Shown here: positions 1 to 7,498 of the stretch, piece after piece
How positions within the stretch are numbered: position 1 is the first letter of the stretch
How the letters are laid out: each line of letters begins with the position of its first letter
Source: BOG-224 sp963783505
GTDB taxonomy: Bacteria; Acidobacteriota; Terriglobia; Bryobacterales; Bryobacteraceae
Length of the DNA stretch: 64,000 bases
NCBI GenBank assembly: GCA_963783505.1
Contig: CAWAOP010000041.1
Coordinates: 310,001 to 374,000 of the forward strand
Reading direction: 5' to 3'
Translations under genes and position numbers: made by a program
The notes under the pieces: model-generated
What the model saw: only the letters and a program-made list of their open reading frames with translations
Databases searched by the model: none
What the model was told of the DNA's origin: nothing

Positions 1-1
1 G

Positions 2-319
2 CTGAGTTGGCAAGTGTTGAACGAATTCTATTCAGTCTCCACGGCTAAGCTTCGGGTACCCGCCGAGACGGCTCGCCAAGTCGTCCAAGAGTATTGGACG
101 TGGAAGCCGCTCGGGTTCAGCCTTCCGCTCTTGCGCTCGGCGTGGGGATGGATGGACTCTGCTGGCATTCCCTATTGGGACAGCCTCATCCTGGCCGCCG
201 CGGAATTATCTGAGTGCTCTTACCTGCTCTCCGAAGACTTTCAACAAGGGCGCCGTTTCGCGACGGTAACCGTCGTAAACCCGTTTCGTTCCGAGCCGGC
301 TGAATTCGGCTTAGGCTAG
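2..319 (+). CDS. PIN-domain (VapC-like) toxin, 5' end outside the window
   Basis: The frame is open from the first bases of the window (LSWQVLNEFYSV), so the start codon lies upstream and only the C-terminal ~105 residues are present. The LS.QVLNEFY segment and the later YWDSLILAAA ... LLSEDF segment are the middle and C-terminal conserved parts of PIN-domain ribonucleases; the Asp of YWDS and the acidic pair of SEDF would be metal-binding residues. A GTG at 14 could be mistaken for a start, but the preceding codons continue the domain. Its antitoxin would lie off the window. The gene ends five bases before the 3' end of convergent speA, with no clear terminator between. Confidence 0.75.
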   Translation: MSWQVLNEFYSVSTAKLRVPAETARQVVQEYWTWKPLGFSLPLLRSAWGWMDSAGIPYWDSLILAAAELSECSYLLSEDFQQGRRFATVTVVNPFRSEPAEFGLG

Positions 320-324
320 GAATC

Positions 325-2271
325 TCACCGTTCGTGCACGTCCTCCAGGTATGTGTAGCCGTGCAGTCCGTCTTCGTAAAACCGCAGCAGCGCGCCGCTC
401 TCTTCGTAGGTCATCTTGTTCTCGCGCAAGGCGGCTTCCACGTCGCGGCGTAGCTTGGCTACCAGCGATTCGCTGTTGAACTGCACGTAGTTCAGCACCT
501 CGCGCACGGTGTCGCCCTTGATTACCGAATCGAGCATCGCGTCGCCGTTTTCGGTCAGGCGCACGTGAACGGTATTGGTATCGCCGAACAAGTTGTGCAG
601 ATCGCCCAGGATCTCCTGGTACGCGCCGATCAGGAACGCGCCCAGATAGTAGTCCCCGCCTCCGAACGGATGCAGCGGAAGAGTGCGCTTTACGTCGCGA
701 CGGTCGATGAACTGGTCCACCTTGCCGTCCGAATCGCACGTGATATCGCCGAGCACCGCGTGCCGCGTGGGCTCTTCCTCCAGACGGTGAATCGGCATCA
801 CCGGAAACAACTGCTTGATGGCCCAGCTATCCGGCATGCTTTGGAACAGGGAAAAATTGCAGAAGTAGGTATCGGAGAGCATGGCGTCGATGCCCTCCAA
901 CTCCTCGGGAAAATAATCCAGTTCGCTCGCCAGCTTTTGAATCTTCCGCGAGATCGCCCAATACAGGTTCTCGGCAATGCAGCGCTGCTCGAGCGAAAGA
1001 TAGCCGAGGCTGAAGAGGTTCAACGCCTGGTCCAATGCCTGCTGCGTGTCATGATACCCTTCCAGCAGATTCCTTGGCCCCAGCCCACGGTACGTTTCCT
1101 GCAAGTCGATGAGCGGCTGCTCGGCGTCCGTGGGCGGCTCGGGTGGCGTGTCCGAATCGCCCATGCCGGAAACGCCCAGAACGTTGAACACCAGAATGCT
1201 GTGATACGCCGTGATGGCGCGTCCGCTCTCCGTGATGATCGTCGGATGCGGCACCCCCACTTCATCGCACACGTTCAGCGCGTGGTAGACCACGTCGTTG
1301 GCGTATTCCTGAAGCGTGTAATTGACGCTCGATTCGAAATCCGTCTGCGAGCCGTCGTAATCCACGCCCAGCCCGCCGCCCACATCCAGGTATTTCAAAC
1401 CCGCGCCGGCCCGCGCCAGGTCCACGTACACGCGCGTGGCTTCGTTCACCGCGCCCTTCACCTGCCGGATATTGGTGATCTGGCTACCCAGGTGGAAATG
1501 CAGCAGATTCAAGCAGTCAGCCATTCCGGCGTCTTTCAGTTCCTGCAACGCCCTCATGGCTTCCGTAGCCGAGAGCCCGAATTTCGACCGGTAGCCTCCC
1601 GAACCCTTCCACCGTCCCGCGCCGCGGCTGGCCAGCTTCACGCGGATGCCGATGGACGGCCGCACGCCCACTTTCTGGCAGTACTTCAGGATGAGGTGCA
1701 GTTCGGCGTACTTTTCCACCACCGGAATGATCTGCCGGCCCACCTTCTGCGCCAGCATGGCCATCTCGATGTATTCGTCGTCCTTAAATCCGTTGCAGAT
1801 AACTGGCGTGTCGTTGTCCGCCAGGGCCATGACGGCCATCAGTTCGGGCTTCGATCCGGCCTCCAGGCCGAAATGGTAGGGCTTGCCGAATTCCAGCACC
1901 TCTTCGACTACCTGCCGCTGTTGGTTGACCTTGATCGGGTAAACACAGCAATATCCGCCCTGGTATTTGTGTTCCGCGATGGCGGTCTGAAACGCCGCCT
2001 GCAACTCGCCCAGCCGGTGCTTGAGGATATCCGCGAAGCGGATCAGGATCGGCGGATCGATCCCTCGCAGCACGAGCGTATCGACAAGCTTCTTGAGGTC
2101 GACCGACCGGGCCGGGTCCTTATCCGGGTGGACCCACACGTTCCCGTTCTCGCCTACGGAAAAATACCCCTTGCCCCAACTGGCGACGTCGTACAGTTCG
2201 CCGGCCTTGTGAGCGGTCCACCGCTCGGCCGGTTCGAGAACAAGCGATCCCCTGCGTCCGTTTCTGTCCAA
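325..2271 (-). CDS. speA: Biosynthetic arginine decarboxylase
   Basis: SpeA converts arginine to agmatine, the first step of the agmatine route to putrescine. The 648-residue length fits the family. The PLP lysine is Lys114 in the YPIKVNQQ motif; HFHLGSQ and GGGLGVDYDGS follow in the TIM-barrel domain, and the C-terminal half carries the SpeA-type CNFSLFQSMPD segment. The best start is TTG at 2271, preceded by an AGGGGA ribosome site about nine bases upstream; the protein reads DRNGRRGSL from there. No other polyamine genes are adjacent, and upstream lie only a repeat and a divergent exported protein. The long open frame on the opposite strand is a codon-bias shadow. Confidence 0.95.
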   Translation of the reverse strand: MDRNGRRGSLVLEPAERWTAHKAGELYDVASWGKGYFSVGENGNVWVHPDKDPARSVDLKKLVDTLVLRGIDPPILIRFADILKHRLGELQAAFQTAIAEHKYQGGYCCVYPIKVNQQRQVVEEVLEFGKPYHFGLEAGSKPELMAVMALADNDTPVICNGFKDDEYIEMAMLAQKVGRQIIPVVEKYAELHLILKYCQKVGVRPSIGIRVKLASRGAGRWKGSGGYRSKFGLSATEAMRALQELKDAGMADCLNLLHFHLGSQITNIRQVKGAVNEATRVYVDLARAGAGLKYLDVGGGLGVDYDGSQTDFESSVNYTLQEYANDVVYHALNVCDEVGVPHPTIITESGRAITAYHSILVFNVLGVSGMGDSDTPPEPPTDAEQPLIDLQETYRGLGPRNLLEGYHDTQQALDQALNLFSLGYLSLEQRCIAENLYWAISRKIQKLASELDYFPEELEGIDAMLSDTYFCNFSLFQSMPDSWAIKQLFPVMPIHRLEEEPTRHAVLGDITCDSDGKVDQFIDRRDVKRTLPLHPFGGGDYYLGAFLIGAYQEILGDLHNLFGDTNTVHVRLTENGDAMLDSVIKGDTVREVLNYVQFNSESLVAKLRRDVEAALRENKMTYEESGALLRFYEDGLHGYTYLEDVHER

Positions 2272-2310
2272 CTGATTGTTTCCCCTAAGAACTTACGGAG
2301 TCCTAATAAG

Positions 2311-2334
2311 GTGGGGCAGGCGCTTCCGCCTGCC
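2311..2334. repeat. GTGGGGC-headed palindromic repeat, copy 1
   Basis: GTGGGGC is followed by an 8-base-pair hairpin: GGCAGGCG, loop CTTC, CGCCTGCC. It lies 40 bases upstream of the speA start. Other members of the same family are at 4151, 12814, 15305, 21481, 25419, 31947, 32073 and 44562. Confidence 0.7.
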
Positions 2335-2490
2335 AACGGCCCCTTTGAGGAACACTCCAGAACTTACAGTGTCCTTCGGAATCCTCGCCGTGGCAAGAAA
2401 AAAGTGGGGAGGGCAGGAACACCTGCTTCCCGATCTTCGGCGGGGCTGACGGCAAACGCCTAGGGCGAGCGGCGATATCATTGATTCGTT

Positions 2491-2997
2491 ATGTTTCGCC
2501 CGATTCTGCCTGTTGTCGCCGTGCTGGCGGGACTGGTGCATGTCCAGCCGCAGGGCGGAGCCAAAGAGCCTCAGTTTGACGATTACCTGGTCCCCGTGAA
2601 TTCGCTTACCGTATTTGCTGCCTTGAGGTTCTCGACCGTAGGACAGCGGAGGTTTCGGACAGTAATCCGGCAATGGGCGGCGAAGGGGCCGAATTTCGCG
2701 GGTCACTTTGCCATTGCCGAATGGGGATGCGGAACAGCGTGTTTACAGGTCGCGATCGTCAACGAGGAGTCAGGCCAAGTCTTTGACGGGCCATTTGGGG
2801 CGCTGCCGAAAGCCGGGGTGTGCTTCGGCGCGAATGTTGACGACAAGGTAGGCATATTCTACCGACGCAGCAGCTCTCTTCTGGTCGTCCAAGGCTGCCC
2901 GAACTTTGGCAAATGCGGTTCGTACTACTACACCTGGACGGGAACTCAATTCAAGCTGCTCCGGAGCGTTCCGATGGAGCAGCTTTTTGGATGCTAG
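2491..2997 (+). CDS. Small exported protein of unknown function
   Basis: This is a 168-residue protein with a hydrophobic N-terminus (FRPILPVVAVLAGLVHV) that looks like a signal peptide. The mature part has a conserved-looking core, GPNFAGHFAIAEWGCGTACLQVAIV, and six cysteines including C-G-T-A-C and GCPNFGKCGS, which could form disulfides outside the cytoplasm. I recognise the FAGH.AIAEWGCG pattern from acidobacterial hypothetical proteins but know no function for it. ATG at 2491 is the only sensible start; no strong ribosome site precedes it. It is divergent from speA and alone in its orientation. Confidence 0.65.
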   Translation: MFRPILPVVAVLAGLVHVQPQGGAKEPQFDDYLVPVNSLTVFAALRFSTVGQRRFRTVIRQWAAKGPNFAGHFAIAEWGCGTACLQVAIVNEESGQVFDGPFGALPKAGVCFGANVDDKVGIFYRRSSSLLVVQGCPNFGKCGSYYYTWTGTQFKLLRSVPMEQLFGC

Positions 2998-3174
2998 CCC
3001 TGAATCCAAGGTGCGGATCCAGGCGATGAACAGGCTTCGGCATAACCGCCCGGACCCGCGACGCAACCGGATCAGCCCCTGGCCATTGCTGGGCCCCCCC
3101 CAAGCGCACTCAGCTCCTTCCCACATCCATCTGAAAGGTAATCTCTAGTGGGCACTACAGACGCTCCCGGCCTC

Positions 3175-3445
3175 GGGTGTGCGACATAGAAGTGGAACTT
3201 GAAGGCCCGCCTTGTATCAGGGCATGGCTTTAGCCGTGCCGCAGCATCCGCAGTCTAAGGCTTTAGCCACTGCGGTTTTCGTGGGTTCGCAGCGGCTGAA
3301 GCCCAAACCTTTTTCGCGATTCCTTGGCACGGCTAAAGCCATGGCCTGATACAAGGCCAAAAGCACTTCCTTGCGTATCGATACGCTCGGATTCGCGCGA
3401 ATTCGTTCGGATTGGAGGGTTTCGTCATCTTTGTGTCGCACACCC
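3175..3445. mobile_element. MITE-like non-autonomous element with 9-bp target duplication
   Basis: The element is 271 bp. Its ends are perfect 12-bp inverted repeats, GGGTGTGCGACA at 3175-3186 and TGTCGCACACCC at 3434-3445. Directly outside both ends is the same 9-bp direct repeat, CCCGGCCTC (3166-3174 and 3446-3454), as expected of a target-site duplication left by a cut-and-paste transposase. No transposase frame lies inside, so it would need a helper in trans. It carries a large internal palindrome (3209-3357). It ends about 60 bases upstream of hicB and may affect that promoter. Confidence 0.75.
3209..3357. repeat. Large palindromic repeat with 32-bp arms
   Basis: The arms at 3209-3240 and 3326-3357 are inverted copies with one mismatch in 32 bases. 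Each arm contains the core GGCTTTAGCCGTGCC or its complement. The 85-base middle holds a second, imperfect inverted pair around AAGGCTTTAGCC and GGCTGAAGCCC. The whole could fold as a long cruciform or RNA hairpin. It is nested in the MITE-like element 3175-3445 and may be its own repeat family. Confidence 0.75.
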
Positions 3446-3513
3446 CCCGGCCTCGGCAGCCAAGTCGTTCTCCGAAAAACTGTCGCATACTGGATCTGGA
3501 GGCGGCCCCACCG

Positions 3514-3735
3514 ATGAAACGAACGATTCAGGTCCGCATCAGCAGAGGCGAACGCCAGTTTGTGGCCGAATGCCTCGACCTTCCGGTGGTCACCCAGGCG
3601 CCCACCTTGGACGAACTGGCGGAGAACATCAGGGAAGCTGTCGGGCTCCACCTGGACGGCGAGGACCTGACGGCGCTTGGATTCTCCGACAACCCGACGA
3701 TTCTCGCGACCATGGAACTCGAAGCAGTGGCCTGA
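3514..3735 (+). CDS. hicB: HicB-family antitoxin
   Basis: A 73-residue protein with the partial RNase H-like HicB fold: FVAECLDLPVVTQAPTLDEL followed by an amphipathic ENIREAVGLHLDGED helix. HicB proteins neutralise the HicA RNA-binding toxin and usually repress the operon. ATG at 3514 has GGAGG at 3498-3502, a rather long spacing. No extra DNA-binding domain is visible, so any operator binding would need the short form. The stop codon overlaps the hicA start (TGATG), giving translational coupling. The gene order antitoxin-toxin is common for this subfamily. An inserted MITE-like element lies just upstream. Confidence 0.85.
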   Translation: MKRTIQVRISRGERQFVAECLDLPVVTQAPTLDELAENIREAVGLHLDGEDLTALGFSDNPTILATMELEAVA

Positions 3736-3980
3736 TGGCGAGACTCCGAGTACTTTCCGGACGCGAGGTTTTGAAGATTTTGCGCGGCTTTGGATTCAGC
3801 GACTTCGCGCAGCGCGGCAGTCACGTCAAGCTCCGGTGCATCGCGCAGGACGGAAGAACCGAGACCCTGACCGTTCCGAACCACGATGAGATCGACCGCG
3901 GGACGCTCCATGCCATCTACCGTCAGGCCTGCCGATACATCGCGGAAACCGAACTCCGCGCCAAGTTCTTCACGGATTGA
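3735..3980 (+). CDS. hicA: HicA-family mRNA interferase toxin
   Basis: This 81-residue protein has the double-stranded-RNA-binding-like HicA (YcfA) fold. It opens with VLSGREVLKILRGFGF and has the QRGSHVKLR motif; the histidine in GSH is the known catalytic residue of the family. A later VPNHDEIDRGTLHAIYRQA segment is also typical. HicA cleaves or blocks mRNAs when free of HicB. The ATG at 3735 shares one base with the hicB stop. Nothing looks truncated, so the pair is probably functional. No DNA-level sign of recent transfer beyond the neighbouring mobile element. Confidence 0.88.
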   Translation: MARLRVLSGREVLKILRGFGFSDFAQRGSHVKLRCIAQDGRTETLTVPNHDEIDRGTLHAIYRQACRYIAETELRAKFFTD

Positions 3981-4150
3981 GTGCGCGCCGGCTGGAGTAC
4001 GAGCGAACCTCTGCGTCGTTTCGTTCCAACTGGTTGTTTCCTCTGGAGCTTACAGTCTTCTTCGGATTGTCGGAGCAGGCAAGTGAAAAGTGCAAAGCGA
4101 GAGCCCGCAGTCCTTCGGACGCCGCTCGTGCCGGCGGTGCCTCGTCCGTT

Positions 4151-4216
4151 GTGGGGCGGACATTCTTGTCTGCGTACCGGCATTCCTGCCGGTACACCGG
4201 CCAAAGGCCGGCATGG
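4151..4216. repeat. GTGGGGC-headed palindromic repeat, copy 2 (three hairpins)
   Basis: After GTGGGGC come three consecutive hairpins: GCGGACA/TGTCTGC, GTACCGGCA/TGCCGGTAC and ACCGGCC/GGCCGG. It is closely related to the copy at 44562-44632, whose hairpins differ in sequence but keep their pairing. It occupies the 312-base gap between hicA and the TIR gene, in which I see no other gene. Confidence 0.7.
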
Positions 4217-4292
4217 GCCGCGTCCCAACAACCACCTCCTCGTTCAGTCCGCCGGCGCCTTCCCCCTTCCCATTTCGCGATATACTCGGCCC

Positions 4293-5292
4293 TTGAAAAC
4301 CGCCTTTTTCGCTCACGGAGCAGCCGACCGCAACTTCGCCACAGAGCTCGCCGAATTCCTGGAGTCCGGCTGCAACGTCACCTGCTACGTCGAAGACGGC
4401 CTGATTGGCCAGGGGGAAGACCTCATCTCGAAGGCGGAAGAGGGCTTGTCCGCCGACGTGCTGGTCGTTCTACTGTCTGCGAGTTCCTCTCCACCTCACT
4501 GGCCGCGAGACCGCTGGGAGCCCATCCTTATCGATGAAGCAAGGCGCACCGGCGTGCACGTCGCAACCGTGCCTCCTGGATGAGTGCTCCTTCCCACCGT
4601 TGTTGCGCCGCCGGAATTTCATCGACGCGAGCCGAAATCGGCTGACCGCCAGCAGGCTTCTGAAACGCTGGTTCTGGCGACTGGAGCGCGCGCCCGCCGA
4701 TCCGCCCGGCACGCAGGTTTCCGCCGATCTGGAAGAACTGTACGCGGCGCTGGCCGATCGCGCGGGCGCGCTGGAAGTCAGCGCCGCCGACGCATCCCGG
4801 TTCGCGAGCGAAGCAGCCGGCGAGTTCGAAGCCGTGCTGTGGACGCCCTGTCAAGGCCGCACTCTGGCGCAGGCCGCGGGAGTTTTGGGCAGCCAGCTTG
4901 AGGTCGCGCTCGATGGACCTGTCGATGAGAACTGCCGCCGCATTCGCGATCTGCTTCGTGCGCGGCGCTGCCTCGTGGTATTGGACGCTCCATCCCGCGA
5001 GGCTTCAGTCGAGTTGACAGCCCGCGGACGCACCTCGACCGCCATCACGCGCGATCCCGTGCGGGTTGTGGAGACGCCTCGGACTCCGGCATACGCCCGA
5101 AGCCTGGTAGCCGACCGGAGATTCGCCGAGGCGTATGAGCTGCTTTATGAACTGCTCGGCGCGGGAGTCGATCCCGCCGCGAGCGCCCGCGAGTTGACCT
5201 GGATCTGCGACCACTGGGATCGCCTGGAAGAGGCGAACGCCCTGCGGTTCCAATACGGTCCCCCAGGCGGCGCGCAGTTGGCGCTGTTTTGA
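4293..5292 (+). pseudogene. TIR-domain protein with degenerate NB-ARC-like region, one frameshift
   Basis: The first frame (TTG at 4293 to a stop at 4581-4583) encodes an N-terminal TIR-like domain: KTAFFAHGAADRNFATELAEFL, then GLIGQGEDLISKAEEGL, DVLVVLLSASS and a DRWEPIL segment resembling the W-x-x-E region of TIR NADases. The sequence continues without a break in the +1 frame (LLDECSFPPLLRRRNFIDASRNRL to QLALF). Removing one C near 4570 restores one ~332-residue protein. The second half has RCLVVLDAP, resembling a Walker B strand of NB-ARC ATPases, but no P-loop, followed by a helical segment. TIR proteins often act in antiphage defence; that role is inference. It may be a true pseudogene or a base error. 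Confidence 0.65.
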
Positions 5293-5398
5293 AGCGGCGC
5301 CTGACAGCCGGAGTATCTCTGGAAAATGCGGTTGTCCCTTTTCGTTCCTTTCGTTCGACGGCTATGATCGCTTCCTTCGGGAGAGCGGGAATCGAATC

Positions 5399-5715
5399 TC
5401 AGGCGGCCTGTTTCGGGAGAACGTCGCGCTCGACCGCGGTCTGGTCGATGGAATCCAGATCGAAACGATTCTGGATATTCAGCCAGTATTGCGCCGACGG
5501 TGCCGAAAGTAGCGCCCCAGCCGCGCGGCCGTATCCGCCGTGATGCCGCGTTTCTCATTCACGATCAGGCTGATGCGGTTCGCCGGCACGCGGATCGCCT
5601 GCGCCAGTCCGTTAATGCTGATCTCTTCATCCTGCATGTCTTCGAGCAGGATTTTGCCCGGGTGAATCGGCGGCAGCTTGATTTCGCGCTTAGTGGTAGT
5701 CGGTGATTTCGACAT
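5399..5715 (-). pseudogene. higA: HigA-family antitoxin, C-terminus frameshifted
   Basis: The N-terminal 60 or so residues are typical HigA: PPIHPGKILLEDM, then an XRE helix-turn-helix (ISINGLAQAIRVPANRISLIVNEKRGITADTAARLGRYF). The reading frame then runs into a stop at 5479-5481. The expected tail (QYWLNIQNRFDLD) is intact in a different frame and ends at 5399. Two single-base insertions just after the GRYF codons explain it (a C after TTT and a G after ACC when read on the minus strand). The gene overlaps the 3' end of higB, the usual toxin-first order. A broken antitoxin beside an intact toxin would be hard to maintain, which favours sequence error. Confidence 0.75.
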
Positions 5716-5968
5716 CGGTTGGTCCTTTAGCTTCCCATTTGAAGCAGATTCGATACTGGTCGTTGATCCGAATGCTGAACTGGCCTTTGCGGCTTCCGCT
5801 CAGCGCTTCCAGCCGGTTGCCGCGAAGTGCTCGCAGGTCGTCCAGGGAAGTCGCGGAGTCGAGCCGGATCAGGCGGGTCCGGGCTTGTTCTTCGATGTTC
5901 ACCAGTTCCACGACGCGCCGGCCGCCCATCAACTTCGCGGCTCGCCGGTCCTTGAACGACCGGATCAT
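5690..5968 (-). CDS. higB: HigB-family (RelE-like) toxin
   Basis: A 92-residue RelE-fold mRNA interferase. It begins IRSFKDRRAAKLM and ends with GQFSIRINDQYRICFKWEAKGPTDVEITDYH, which are the two conserved segments of HigB; the Arg/Tyr pair in NDQYRI and the terminal His are typical of its active site. HigB cleaves ribosome-bound mRNA when not bound by HigA. It is the first gene of the pair, overlapping higA by 26 bases. A perfect dyad lies 9 bases upstream of the start and is the likely HigA operator. Confidence 0.88.
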   Translation of the reverse strand: MIRSFKDRRAAKLMGGRRVVELVNIEEQARTRLIRLDSATSLDDLRALRGNRLEALSGSRKGQFSIRINDQYRICFKWEAKGPTDVEITDYH

Positions 5969-5977
5969 ATCTATAAG

Positions 5978-5998
5978 GTATTACTTTACAAGTAATAC
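5978..5998. promoter_or_regulatory. Putative HigA operator upstream of higB
   Basis: The perfect dyad GTATTAC-N7-GTAATAC ends 10 bases from the higB start codon, in an AT-rich stretch unusual for this window. Size, symmetry and position fit an XRE-type dimer site for HigA autoregulation. Confidence 0.6.
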
Positions 5999-6072
5999 GT
6001 CAATAGGCGGGCAAATGGCAGGAGTTCGAGCCACCGTGCCTCCAAACCCCTTCCAGCGCTAACATACCTGGT

Positions 6073-6918
6073 ATGCGCTGCTGGATCGTTCCGTTCCTGA
6101 TTTCAGCCTGCATAGCTCAGCAGGCTCCGTCTCAGCCTGCTTTCGAGGTTGCGCTTATCAAACCGTCCGATCCCAACCCCGACAACCCGATATGGACCGG
6201 AATGAAGTTGAATCCCGGCACGGTGGAATACTCAAATCTCACCATGCGAGATTGCATCCGCGCCGCGTATCGCGTCCGCGATTTCCAGATTCAAGGCCCG
6301 CCGTGGATCGACTCGCTACGTTACGAAATCACCGCGAAGCTTCCCTCCGGGGCACGGCCCGACCAGGTTCCCGAGATGCTTCAGTCCTTGCTTGCCGAGC
6401 GGTTCAATCTGGTCCTGCGCCGCGATTCCAAGGAGCAATCCGTATACGTCTTATCGGCCGGCTCCGGCGCGCCGCGGCTCAAGCCCGCTGAAGTTGCCTC
6501 GGAGCCCCCGTCGGCCACCGCCGTCGGGCCCGACGGTCTGCCGCGGGCGCCGATGATGTTCTCGTTCCCCGGGTCCGGCGTCCATGTATTGGCGCGGGCG
6601 GCTTCCGTCGCGGCCTTCGCGGAGTTGCTATCGCGCTTCACCGCGCGGCCGGTCGTCGATCTGACCGGAATCAAGGGCCTGTACGATTTTGAGACGACCT
6701 TCTTCCCCGAAGTGACGCCTCCGTCAATCGCGTCGGCGCGGGCGTCCGCCGGGTTACCCGTACCTTCTGCGGTTGCCTCCTCGCCCGATGCGGCGCCCGA
6801 GCCCGTGCCATCCTTGTCCGATGCCGTAAAGCAATACGGTTTCAAGCTCGAACGGCGCATGGCCCCCATCGACATGCTCACGGTCGTATCCGCTGAGAAG
6901 ACTCCAGCCTCCAACTGA
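6073..6918 (+). CDS. TIGR03435-family exported protein
   Basis: The 281-residue protein begins with a short signal peptide (RCWIVPFLISACIAQQ). It then shows the usual family landmarks: PAFEVALIKPSDPN near residue 22, NLTMRDCIRAAYRVRDFQIQGPPWID, a RYEITAKLPSGA segment, LLAERFNLVLRRDSKEQSVYVL, and a final VVDLTGIKGLYDFETTF block. TIGR03435 proteins are of unknown function and occur in very large numbers in Solibacter and relatives. An acidic Pro/Ala-rich stretch (about residues 215-255) sits before the C-terminal YGFKLERRMAPIDMLTVV segment. It stands alone between higBA and the suf operon. Confidence 0.9.
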   Translation: MRCWIVPFLISACIAQQAPSQPAFEVALIKPSDPNPDNPIWTGMKLNPGTVEYSNLTMRDCIRAAYRVRDFQIQGPPWIDSLRYEITAKLPSGARPDQVPEMLQSLLAERFNLVLRRDSKEQSVYVLSAGSGAPRLKPAEVASEPPSATAVGPDGLPRAPMMFSFPGSGVHVLARAASVAAFAELLSRFTARPVVDLTGIKGLYDFETTFFPEVTPPSIASARASAGLPVPSAVASSPDAAPEPVPSLSDAVKQYGFKLERRMAPIDMLTVVSAEKTPASN

Positions 6919-7440
6919 GCTTCACCCCAAACCTTGGCAATGCGCGAGGGGCCGAAGGGCAGCTAGTCACACCATCCAGGAATTCCTTAACCTCCACCCC
7001 CTCACAGGCTTACCGCTCCGGGAGTGCGAGTCTAGTACCCTCTGCGTGGTATGCCGTAAATAGGAGGGCGCCGAACCGCGCGCGCCGCAGGCCAGCGTCA
7101 AAAATGGGTTCGTTTATGCAGACTCCGACCCGCAGCGTTTTGTTTGGCTTAAGACCGATATTGGCGTCGTTTCGTCAAAACCGCGCCGTCCGTCAACCGC
7201 TTACAACCCCGGCTATCGGTCCCCCAAATTGGGTTCGTTCTGTCAGATCGCCGGCACGCACAATAGCAGACACAGAGAACCGAGCGAGCAGCCGACCCCA
7301 GCCCCCAAATTGGCTTCGTTCCCCCAATTCCGCGACTCCCAAAACCCCAGCCCCCAGCCCCTAGCCCCCACCCCCCCTCCCCCAATCAACGCGTCCCCGC
7401 ACCCGCTCAGCCCTTCCCCGCATCCATTAAAATGGCAATC
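6919..7440. other. Non-coding region with GGGTTCG direct repeats and a C-rich tract
   Basis: I see no gene here. Between about 7100 and 7330 the motif TTGGGTTCGTT or a close variant occurs three times (near 7105, 7230 and 7313), each time preceded by AAAT or CAAAT. A strongly pyrimidine-rich tract with runs of C follows at 7340-7430. A related TTCGTTTGG-type copy lies in reverse orientation near 44200. Short open frames through it follow the repeat and are not credible proteins. Confidence 0.5.
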
Positions 7441-7467
7441 TTGACTATTAAGTATAGATTCGATAAC
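7441..7467 (+). promoter_or_regulatory. Candidate suf promoter
   Basis: TTGACT at 7441 matches a -35 box and GATAAC at 7462 a -10 box, with a short 15-base spacer. The AT-rich stretch CTATTAAGTATAG between them is a weak dyad that could bind the Rrf2 regulator encoded at the end of the operon. An AGGAG ribosome site at 7489-7493 precedes the GTG start of sufB. Confidence 0.35.
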
Positions 7468-7498
7468 CTACAAATAGATCGAGCTTTCAGGAGCCCTT

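Noticed and set aside
565..2463. A 632-codon open frame on the plus strand opposite speA
   Set aside because: It mirrors speA on the other strand; high GC and codon bias leave the opposite frame open. Its sequence has no domain pattern.
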